Positions 23,241 to 31,805 of a stretch of DNA of 64,000 bases are shown piece after piece. Below the pieces are notes generated by a model. That model did not search any database. It saw only the letters and a program-made list of their open reading frames with translations, and was not told the DNA's origin. The DNA is from Steinernema hermaphroditum (taxonomy: Eukaryota > Nematoda > Chromadorea > Rhabditida > Steinernematidae), in NCBI GenBank assembly GCA_030435675.1, contig CM059624.1, forward strand, positions 1,760,769-1,824,768. Direction: 5' to 3'. A program made the translations under genes and the position numbers. Within the stretch, counting starts at the first letter, position 1, and each line of letters begins with the position of its first letter.

Positions 23241-24452
23241 TTAGTCGGTCCACCGATGATGGCACGACGGCTCGGTGCACACATAGTACAGTCTCATCTC
23301 CTCGTCGGCTTTTCTCGTCTGCGCCTGGAAGAAGACGGCTTCGCGATGGCCACATTTCGCGCAGGGATGGTCGACGGTTTTCGGCAAGGTGGGATCGTGG
23401 ATGACGTCGGCGACGATCTGCGTGAGCTCACTGAAAGGAGGAAAGTAATTCAAGTATTCTAAGGCTAGCTCTTAGTAAGTATGATTTTAGCTCGGTGGTC
23501 ACACCCAAACATCTGTATAGACCGTATTTTACTGTCGATCCTTTCTAGGGCCACCCATCCTAGACCTTATTACATTGGTAAGTAGGTAACAGATGTGGCT
23601 AAACAGTTTTTGGATGTAGACACGTCTCAGTTAGTCTCATTTGCAGCATGAATAGCGAATACGAGCGAATACGAAACGTGTCCAAAAGATACAAATGATA
23701 TCTAGTGAGATCGTTGTCCGTTATTCTAAGGCTAGCTCTTTTGTGTATCAAGTCAGTAAGTATGATTTTAGCTCGGTGGTCACACTCAAAGGTCTGTATG
23801 TCTAGACTGTATTTCGCTGTCTTTCTATCATTAGTCTTTTCTAGAGCCACCCAACTCGGGTCTTATTGCATTGTCAAGTATGTGAACAGTTTTTGCATAT
23901 AGACACGTCTCAGTTAGTCTCATTTGCAATAGGAATAGCGGTCTAGCAAATACGTTTCATCGTGCCCAAAAGACACAAATGATATCTGCAACCGATCGCT
24001 ATTTCGTATCTAGTGAGGTCCTCTCATACTTTGTTCATAACGTCGCTGTTCCTGTCGCCGACTATGATCAAAGAACGGTACAGGTGACGGCGACCTTATG
24101 AACGCTATGTTGGATCTATCATGTCGAGATAGCCCTTCTCAGTTGGCTATCTATACGAGCAGCGCCTAGACGTCAATTGAGTCTCCCTTCTAAGAGTAGA
24201 CGAGCCCCCCATAAGAAATAGTAATGACTTACTCGACTTCATGAAGAAGCTTATTGACGTAGATACAAGGATTCTCCGCCACCTGCTTGTGGTCACAGTT
24301 TCGGCACGAGTAGATCAGCTGCCGGTTGTCTTTATCCTCTCGGGGATAGAGCATGTTATTGCTGAAACGCGAAACAGTTAACATAACAAGCGTAAACGTC
24401 GTCTTACTCACCATTCTGGGCAAAACCGGATGCCGACATAACTGGAAGTCAT
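23241..24452 (-). CDS. rpb-9: RNA polymerase II subunit RPB9
   Basis: Predicted 119-aa two-zinc-ribbon subunit of Pol II that influences start-site choice and transcript fidelity. Exons 24452-24412, 24361-24233 and 23430-23241 join in phase. The N-terminal ribbon is [14 protein letters not shown] with [10 protein letters not shown]; the linker ends [18 protein letters not shown]; the C-terminal ribbon is [15 protein letters not shown] with [13 protein letters not shown]. All eight zinc cysteines are present, one codon being completed across the first splice (TG|C). The second intron (802 nt) is unusually long and contains a tandem duplication. Probably the first gene of a two-gene operon with LAMTOR2. 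Confidence 0.95.
23455..23965. repeat. Tandem duplication inside rpb-9 intron 2
   Basis: Two units of about 250 nt, starting AAGGCTAGCTCTT at 23461 and 23729, repeat in order: GTAAGTATGATTTTAGCTCG, GGTCACAC.CAAA, ACACGTCTCAGTTAGTCTCA and AATAGCG. They differ by several small indels, so the duplication is not recent. An imperfect hairpin (GTTCATAA.GTCGC..) follows at about 24036-24108. Confidence 0.75.
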
Positions 24453-25891
24453 CGTTTGAAATTTTTACGAACTTGCTTTCTAACAAAAACCGAGAAATTT
24501 ATGTTTTTGTAGAAAATCTAAAGCGATGCAGTCAGACCACAATTGGCGGCCGTGATAATAACTTCGATAGTATTGGGTGAAAAATTCGAAGGGGATTCGC
24601 GACGAGACCCGTTTTATCGTTGTATCGCTATACAGTGGGTGTCCGAGGGGTTAGGGAGATTGACTAGAAATCAAAATTTGAATCTTGCTTGCTGTGAAAG
24701 CTTTGAAATGACCTATTTGTCATTTTTCGCACCCGAAACATGATCTTGTTGAGGAGAATTTGGTCTTGTTTACGATTTACGATTATGATTTCTAAACGCG
24801 GCTGCGCGCGAATTCGCGCCCTCCAGTTACTAAAAGTGGATAGTGGAAGTAAAGCGCTACCATCTCATCTGTCTGTGTGGCTCATTGCGAACGTTCTACA
24901 TCTGTAAGCGGGCGGTGTCGGGTACGGTTCCCCTCGGGGGTTTTCTCCGTGCTCACGGAAAAACACACACACAAACAGACCAACAGACCCGTCGGTTCTC
25001 CGTTTATATATAGGGGATTTGTGGAATCTTCAACATTACATCGAGCCACACCCCATATGAATCAATTGCTGTCGGTCCACTTCTCTTGATCGTTGTCGCC
25101 ATCTTTGCGTTCCTATTTTCTTCGTGAAGTCATCTTCGTCTTGTTACGAGTGATAATTGATGCATTTTGATTAAAACCTTTGAATTATACGCTTCTTTAA
25201 GCGATCGAAGTGAGATTGTATTAGCGTTCTTATGTGTTGTAACAGAATAGCAGGTACGTTTGTGAGTTTCCAATGGTACGCCTTTCATTCAAAGAAACGG
25301 AGACCCGCAACCCCGCGACGGAGAAAGTTTTTATGTGGTAAACAACCACATCAGACGTTGATGAATTCGTGTTTTGTAGTTTGTAGTGAAACATGTTTAT
25401 AAAAAAGGTATGGGCTAGCTCCCCGAATCTGAATTCTGGGAGATAGCTCCTCATTACGTCCGTTCTGCCAAGATGGCCATCAAGAGAGCCAGACCACACG
25501 AGCCGTCCACTACTCCGAAGGATTCTATGTCGCTCACTGTACTTCACCTCGCGGGTTTCGCCCGGATTTAGCCTTTTTGCTAGAGATGGTCTTCGCCCTT
25601 GCCTATGATAGTCGTGAAAGTAGAGGTCCCCAACTGAGCCGTCAGTTGAACCGAAATGGAACTCTCCACTCTTGTTGTGTTCCACCCAACTACGTCACTT
25701 CCGGAATCGACTCTTCATTTCTCTGGTGGGATCGCTGCGTTCATTTCTGGTGTGCCACGCCCTGCGCTGAACAAACTCTGTTTTCTGTTGTCTCCACTTT
25801 GGAGCAAAAGCAAAAAATTAATTCCAGCAAACCATTTTCTTTACCCTCATAAAAGAGATGCCGCGGCCATCAAATCATGCTTCTGACAACG
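24453..25891. other. Intergenic stretch upstream of secreted-peptide gene
   Basis: A long minus-strand open frame (25230-25685) overlaps a duplicated non-coding leader and has no family resemblance. I see no gene. The last 320 bases form the leader unit repeated at 26195. Confidence 0.45.
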
Positions 25892-26023
25892 ATGAAAGCC
25901 GTTCTAGTCTTCTTGGTTCTCCTGGCTGTGCTCGTCGCCGTTCAAGCCAAGCCGTTCTTCAAACCGGAGCCCCTTCCTAATCCGTTTGGATATCCACGCC
26001 CGGCACCTATGGGATACGAATAG
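25892..26023 (+). CDS. Small secreted peptide precursor (43 aa)
   Basis: MKAVLVFLVLLAVLVAVQA is a clear signal peptide. The mature part of about 24 residues begins KPFFKPEPLPNPFGY and continues PRPAPMGYE. An in-frame ATG at 25877 would add five residues. Single exon, with AATAAA at 26086-26091. The Pro/Gly/aromatic composition resembles nematode neuropeptide-like or antimicrobial peptide precursors, but there are no dibasic processing sites and no family can be named. A damaged tandem copy follows at 26195-26480. Confidence 0.65.
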   Translation: MKAVLVFLVLLAVLVAVQAKPFFKPEPLPNPFGYPRPAPMGYE

Positions 26024-26194
26024 TTCGAGAACTGAAACGACAACATCTGTACTGATTCCTTTAAGGCATGCCTCATCTGCTTTAAAATAAATTCTGCGTC
26101 TTTGAAGTAGGTGAAGTCTCTTTGTAAGCCTTTTTTATGAAGGCTGTGGGCACATAAAGAGACCAAGTGCGAGTCCAGAGTAAGTACCGCCTTT

Positions 26195-26480
26195 TGCCTG
26201 GGTCTTCGCCCATGCCTATGAAAGTCACCGAAGAAACGTCACCATCTGAGCCGTCAATTGAACCGAAGAGCGAACTCTCCACTCTTGTTGATCTGCGTCA
26301 CTCTCGGAATCGGCCTCTCTGATCGCTGTGTTCATTTCTGATGCCACGCCCTGCGCTAAAAATTTAAACTCTGCTGTCTTCTGTCGTCTCCGCCTTGGGT
26401 ACGGATGGTTCGAGAATACCAACGGCAATACCTGTACTGTTTCCATTCACCTGCTTCAAAATAAATTATATATGTGCGTG
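26195..26480 (+). pseudogene. Decapitated copy of the 25892 peptide gene
   Basis: The leader (GGTCTTCGCCCATGCCTATG, CTCCACTCTTGTTG, GCCACGCCCTGCGCT) and the 3' UTR (GGTTCGAGAA, ACCTGTACTG, CTTCAAAATAAATT) match the intact unit in order. About 200 bases holding the signal peptide and nearly all the coding part are missing, the junction falling near 26399. The poly(A) signal is retained at 26460. Confidence 0.7.
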
Positions 26481-26770
26481 TTTACATGGATGTACGTGAA
26501 GTCACCTTTTTGTAAGGGTTGTGAGCGGAGAAGGTAAAAAATTAGAGTCCAAGTACGAGCCCAGAGTCGGAATCCCAAACTCCGAGTTCGTGGCTGGGTT
26601 ATCGACGCGATGACTATCACTAGACGCGAGAATCAACAACATCTTATCAACATGTAAAGACCTTCGCACGTGGTTCCTTCATAAACAAGTCCAGCCCGCC
26701 TCTTCCGAGTACTCTGATCACTGACCCCAATCGATTTCTTCTCCCCGGCGCTTTACTTCTCTAAGCAGCG

Positions 26771-28720
26771 ATGGAAAACGTCGTCATTAGAGAGGCGACC
26801 GAAGCTGATGCCGATGGGATTGTGGAGTTCATCGTGAAGAATATCGTCGATTTGGGTCCAATTGACAAAGTAAGTCTCTAGTCAATTAAAATTTTAAATA
26901 CTATATGTGTTAGACTTTGGGTTTTAATGAAAATGACGCCCGCGACTACTACGAAGCCGGTCTCCGATCGGCACTCCAAGATGGTGTATCTTTTGTCGCC
27001 ATCGATACATCAAGAAATGAAATCGTCGCATGCATTGTGTGGAGTATTTGGCACAGAGATCCGAAGAAGAACCATCCTCGCCGCCCGGCGACTACCCCAA
27101 AGGCAAAGATTCTCTGTAGGTTCATTATTCTGTGTGGAATAACGCTGACAAAGAGCAAGGAATCCAGCGATCGGGCTCCCTATAAGGTGGTGGAAATAAG
27201 GCTCCCTGGCTTTTTGGGAGCCGGAGGACGACCCGATCGATCGCTGGGGACATAAATCAAAGACCTCGATGGGCTATGGGCTACGTATATTCCTTTAGAA
27301 TACAAGCGGTCCATAGACAGGCATTGACAGGCAGAATGCAAGCGGTCCATAGACATAGACATTTTGAATCTTCGAAGTCTATCAAGGATAACGTGGCGGA
27401 ACATACCAGTAACTTCTAAATCCAGATTCTTAAGTGAGCAGCTCTGACTCCATACAGATTTGACCTATCCACATCATTAGACGATCAGCCTTCATGGCAT
27501 AAACAACGAAAAATCAGAGGAAAATCACGTTTACTGGCAGGTCCCGCCACGACATACCTGATCATACACAAAAACTTAAGCTGATTCGACTTACGGTCAG
27601 AGAAGCTGGCTATCAGTATTTTGCGATCTCGGCTCAGTTGGCTCTGGCATCTCTACGGTACCTGATTAGAGAGCCTATGCTTCCCAGTGATCGGTCGGGT
27701 CGTCCACTCGCTCTCTCTGAGGCTGCCTGGGGCCGACTGAGTTGAGTGAGCGGTCGTTCTCGGCCGTCATTGTTGGTTGCATAGTGATCGCCCCGGCTCC
27801 CAGAAGGCCTGGAACACCAGGGAGCCGTAGTTCCAACGTCTTGCCAAGAAGCCCGTCACTGCCGCCCGATGCCCTGCGCCGAAGCCAGAAGACCGACGAC
27901 TACGGAGTGACAATGTGGTTTTTGTGCATATATATGACGTCTCGCAAGGCGTAAGCCTTAGATACGAGAAATAAACTCGTAAACTCGTATGCTTCAGGGT
28001 ATTGCACTCCCCATGACTTATTGATGGGCCAACTCGGTGTTACGCCATTTCCGCCAGTTTACTGCCACTTTCATTAACCACATGGGTTTTTACGCTACGA
28101 CAAACCTTGGGTACCTGATCCGACCCAATTCGCACACCCCTGCCAGCCAGTTCTGACCTTTCAAGTCGCTTCAGAAATCCCTCGATGCTTAATTCATTGA
28201 ATAGCCATCATGGGGGCAATCTTTTTATAGCCTATTGGTTTGTCAGAGCCTCCGCCTCAATATATCTATCTGCTTCAGCTTCCCTGATCTGGCTCATGAG
28301 ACCCCTGTTCTGGGAGCTGTGTCCGGCGCACATCAACACGGTCTTGAAATCAGAATACATGCTGGTTCGGAAGGATTTCCAGAGGAAGCAGCTGGCGGAA
28401 CGATTCACCATAATGTCCGCTAATCCGGATTGGTTGAAGGTGGGGATGATGGTGTTTTCATATATATAAAACAGGCGATGTAGGCAAAAGGAGTCCAAGG
28501 AACGGTGGGCGTGGCTACAAGCCTGGCAAACCAGAGGAACTTGGCAAAATACGACAATGTCGTTCTGGCTGAGGTGAACTATGCGGATTTTTTCGCATCA
28601 CAGGGGATTCCGTTTGGTGGAGCGCTAACGGACGGTGCCACAAAAGCTGTACTTGTGTCCACTCCTTTTCCCGATTTCTATCCGAAGACGGTCAAAGTGA
28701 AGGCTAAATCCAAGATGTAA
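26771..28720 (+). CDS. GNAT-family N-acetyltransferase
   Basis: Predicted 232-aa enzyme from exons 26771-26869, 26914-27115, 28279-28439 and 28484-28720, all in phase. The start MENVVIREATEADADGI matches the beta1-alpha1 region of GNAT enzymes. VSFVAIDTSRNEIVAC is the beta2-beta3 hairpin, and VGVATSLANQRNLAKY is the acetyl-CoA-binding alpha3 region. It resembles nematode paralogues that acetylate small amines, though substrate cannot be read from sequence. The third intron acceptor is taken as GCGATGTAG, because the nearer AAACAG would bring a stop into frame. The 1163-nt second intron carries repeats. Confidence 0.8.
27165..27850. repeat. Dispersed inverted repeats in GNAT intron
   Basis: GGACGACCCGATCGATCGCT at 27229 is inverted at 27683-27705 (CAGTGATCGGTCGGGTCGTCC). 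The following block (GAGTTGAGTGAGCGGTCGTT, then AGAAGGCCTGGAACACCA) recurs at 63505-63600, and a shorter part recurs at 58766-58835. Together these look like fragments of one non-autonomous element family. Confidence 0.6.
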
Positions 28721-28945
28721 TATGGTATTGTTGGGAGAATTTCCAGTTTTGTCAATGTAAATCATAATGTAAATGTTTGTTTTCTCCATCATATCCCCTT
28801 TGTGGCGTTCTAGTATTTCCATCACTCATATGTGGAATGAGTATTTTGTAAAAAACGTTTCTTCCATCGTTGCTCGAGGCAGAAGTTGAACCGAGGGTGC
28901 TTGAACCTGTTGGCTCGTCTGTACTTTCACATTTGATTTTCAGTC

Positions 28946-29140
28946 ATGAAGCATCTCCATGTTCTTGTCGTTCTCGTGGGATTGGTTACCCTCGTCTGTG
29001 CGAGGGCAATGGACAATTGCCAATGGACGGCATGTGTTATTTTCAAGCCTCCATCGTGCGGGACGGTGCGTGATAAGCGACCATGTAGCTACGGAATCAA
29101 GCGGCTGGTTTACAGAGAATATCTGTGCTGCGCAATGTAA
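28946..29140 (+). CDS. Cysteine-rich secreted peptide (64 aa)
   Basis: Signal peptide MKHLHVLVVLVGLVTLVCA followed by a mature peptide of about 45 residues with six cysteines (NCQW..ACV..SCG..PCS..LCC). Single exon. The ATG sits two bases after ATTTTCAG, a strong trans-splice acceptor. The pattern would allow three disulfides, as in defensin-like or knottin-like peptides. No function is claimed. Confidence 0.75.
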   Translation: MKHLHVLVVLVGLVTLVCARAMDNCQWTACVIFKPPSCGTVRDKRPCSYGIKRLVYREYLCCAM

Positions 29141-29191
29141 TCAATTTTCTGTAAGAAGCTGACACATGTTCACATTGTTGTCATTCATCTA

Positions 29192-29345
29192 TTGGGTTGG
29201 CACATTGAAAATGGGACACTTTTGCAATGATTGTTTATTTGCACAGCGTCAACCTTTTGGCTCAAGGTATTCACCACCGACTTTGATACCATCAGCCCAC
29301 TTTGTGGCCAACATCCAGAATCCACTCTCGTAGAACACAAGGGGT
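29192..29345 (-). mobile_element. Mariner transposon remnant
   Basis: It starts with TTGGGTTGGCACATTGAAA directly after a TA, matching the terminal-repeat style of mariner elements. On the minus strand the frame ends ESGFWMLATKWADGIKVGG-EYLEPKG-stop, resembling the last residues of mariner transposases. Only about 30 codons of some 345 remain and the other end is missing. Confidence 0.65.
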
Positions 29346-30259
29346 TTAAAGTTAAAAAACGGTTTTGGTCCAATTTTCGACCTTTTTATCTTATTCTGAG
29401 TGGTTTCCTCTGCTATCAGACGATAGTTTTGAGAAACAGGCCTCGCATGTCACGCTCTCGGCGTTTCCTACGTCGCAGTTGCTTGCCAAAACAACAACAA
29501 CAACAAATTCCCAACCGGGAATGATACAATGAACAACAATCGAATCTCCCACCGGGAGCGATCTACACAACACAACCTCCTACGAGACGATTCCAACGCT
29601 CAACAAGTGCCAATTTCCTGCAGCAGTTCGGTAAAAGCTTCCGGAAACATCCACGCTTCGTCAATCCTACCGCGGCGGTTACCAGCGCATTCGGCGGATA
29701 TCTCGTAAAGCTCGCTTCTTCAACCATCTTCGCGCAGGGCAACAGGGAGAAAACAAGAGACGCGACCCTGTGTCGCGACAACAGTAAGATAGGCTGAAGA
29801 GAGGACTACAGGAACACTAATCAGGAATCTTTGAGCTCAAAGTGGAGAGTCATTGTGGAGGTCGACTTGGAAACGTGGTTTGCAACTCCTCCTTAAAGGT
29901 TTTCACACAGGCCTTCTGTTTCATGATCCAAGAATCTAAAGATTCATGGATGCACCCCTTAGATTTTGTTCTCGTCTACTGACATAGAACATTTGGAAGA
30001 GGGAAGGGGGCACCGGGAGCGAGAGCGAGAGGTGGAACCGACCGACCGATGCGCCGGCCGACTGCTGTTCGGTGATTCTTTGGAGAGCAGGACTGCTCGT
30101 ACTGGCGAGCGGGCCGTGACAAAACTGGACCAGAAACCAGGACTCGAAGGGACGCGCTTCGGGACTTCGAGCTGTGAATTCCATGGTGTCAATCGCACAT
30201 TATTTACACAATTGTTGTCCACAACACACACGGAATCATTGGTCATCAACATACATACG
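29346..30259. other. Spacer upstream of MD-VP copy C
   Basis: No gene seen in 29346-29960. From about 30158 the sequence (GGGACTTCGAGCTGTGAATT, then TGGTGTCAATCGCACATTA) is the leader shared with MD-VP copies A and B. Confidence 0.45.
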
Positions 30260-30898
30260 ATGGACTCCGTGCCATTCGACTTTTGCGACGCTGCCTCTGC
30301 AACCCTACGCCGTTTTCCCGAAGCCGGAAGCTTTTCGGGTGTTTGGGGCGCCGCTTTTGAGGACCACAAGGCTAATCGACTGAACTATTCATTCTGGGTA
30401 AGCCGAAGTGATAGTAAGTGGTATTACGAGATCGGAGTCAATGAAACAAATAATCGCAATTTGGAACTGAAGGAACTGCTGAAAGCCCCCCGCAAATATT
30501 CACGGGTTTCACAAATTTGTTTCTCGAACTTCATCGGTTCGGTGTCACGACATACAGCCACACCTGAAGAGATTTCGAAAATCGTGGATTTCGCGAGGCA
30601 TTCCTTAAATCAGTCGGAAATTTTTTTCTTTTTAACGCGGGATAACGAATCCGACGAGAAGACGCTGCTCGAATGTTTACAACCTCTGATGGACGCCAAC
30701 TTCAGTTGCATGATGTTCTGGGGCGCTGGAAACAATGAGCAGAGTTCTTATGAAGAGTTTGTTCGGAAACAGTTGAGATTCGAGCGATTAAAGGAGACTA
30801 AAATTGTCGCTAGCCCTGAATACTGTACGGAGGAGTTTCGAGCGGTATTGACTAGGAGGAGGCTAGGTAATGAAGGAATCATGTACAGTAGGGAATAA
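30260..30898 (+). CDS. MD-VP family protein, copy C
   Basis: Predicted 212-aa intronless protein beginning MDSVPFDFCDAASATL, with the family blocks GVWGAAFEDHKANRLN, KAPRKYSRVSQICF, VDFARHSLNQSEI and KQLRFERLKETK, ending MYSRE. The frame remains open upstream to 29966, but the family start MDSVP is preferred. It is colinear with copy A across the whole length (roughly 60 percent identical by eye), so it looks intact. Function unknown. Confidence 0.65.
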   Translation: MDSVPFDFCDAASATLRRFPEAGSFSGVWGAAFEDHKANRLNYSFWVSRSDSKWYYEIGVNETNNRNLELKELLKAPRKYSRVSQICFSNFIGSVSRHTATPEEISKIVDFARHSLNQSEIFFFLTRDNESDEKTLLECLQPLMDANFSCMMFWGAGNNEQSSYEEFVRKQLRFERLKETKIVASPEYCTEEFRAVLTRRRLGNEGIMYSRE

Positions 30899-31285
30899 GT
30901 TTTGGCCCATAAAAACACCACTCGGATGACAGTACTTTTCTGTAATACTTGTTGTATATAACATTGACTGTATAAAGGCTGATAAGCATGACGATCTACG
31001 ATGGGTTCTTTCTACTCTGCACCGCTCTCGATTTAGATCACAAAATTAAGGCTTGGAAGCTGCTTGAAGTACTTGAAGTTGAAATAGAAAATCAATATTT
31101 AGAAGGAAAGGTCGAGGCGAGGCGTCAAACGCCAAGCGTTTCAATTTTTAGCAACTGGTTAGCTGCTTTAGAGGTGTGAAGGCATCCAATCGCATTTAAA
31201 ACTTCATCTTTTTAAAGCGATTTTACTGTATATTTAAATAGTATACCATCCATCATTGGGCATTGATCCTTATCGAGTCGGAAAC

Positions 31286-31352
31286 TCATCACGTAATGAA
31301 CATTTTGGCGGGAAAAAGAAAAAATTTTCGGGACTTGGAGCTGTGAATTCGG
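31286..31352. repeat. Solo copy of the MD-VP upstream module
   Basis: CGAGTCGGAAACTCATCACG, with the motif CACGTAATGAACA at 31290-31302, is followed by GGGACTTGGAGCTGTGAATT. The same two phrases, in the same order, lie upstream of MD-VP copy A; copy C keeps the second and copy B the first. Here no MD-VP gene follows, so it is a solo module. Confidence 0.55.
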
Positions 31353-31641
31353 GTTTTGTATAATTAGAATTGTCGATAGAGCACTAGCCTTTATTCTTAG
31401 CCCGCTCCACCACCCGTTAACCCTGAGTACACGTCGCGGAACCTCCTTGGGAAGGGGGGAAGGTTTGAAGCAGTTCGTGCAAAATTGCTGGTTTTCTTCC
31501 GTTCTGCAAACACTGAATAATCCGAATTCATCCCATAATGTGTGTCTCCCTTCCCAAAGAGAGCAAAAAATTAATTCCTACCGATATATTGTCGTTTAAG
31601 AGTCGCGTAACGCTCACTATCGCCAAGCGTTTCTTGAAAAG

Positions 31642-31764
31642 ATGAAGACCACCCTCCTTCTTCTTGCTCTCCTAGCCATTTTCATCACCGTTCAGGCCTA
31701 CAATCATCGTTATCCCATCCATATGGAGAGAGCGATCAATGAACTGCGATCCTGTTGCTTTTGA
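31642..31764 (+). CDS. Small secreted peptide precursor (40 aa)
   Basis: Signal peptide MKTTLLLLALLAIFITVQA followed by a 21-residue peptide (YNHRYPIHMERAINELRSCC, then F). The signal peptide resembles that at 25892 (MK..L..L.LLA...VQA), suggesting a shared origin, but the mature parts differ completely. A vicinal Cys pair lies at the C-terminus. The stop is 41 bp from the stop of the convergent gephyrin gene. Confidence 0.6.
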   Translation: MKTTLLLLALLAIFITVQAYNHRYPIHMERAINELRSCCF

Positions 31765-31778
31765 CTTCATACTAATCA

Positions 31779-31787
31779 TTTATTAAA
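31779..31787. terminator. Overlapping poly(A) signals on both strands
   Basis: TTTATTAAA reads ATTAAA on the plus strand (for the peptide gene) and AATAAA on the minus strand (for gephyrin/MoeA). One nine-base near-palindrome can serve both convergent genes. Confidence 0.6.
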
Positions 31788-31805
31788 GTCCTTTAAATGA
31801 AAACT

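Noticed and set aside
25230..25685. 151-codon minus-strand frame
   Set aside because: Covers the duplicated leader of the secreted-peptide gene; composition unlike a protein family.
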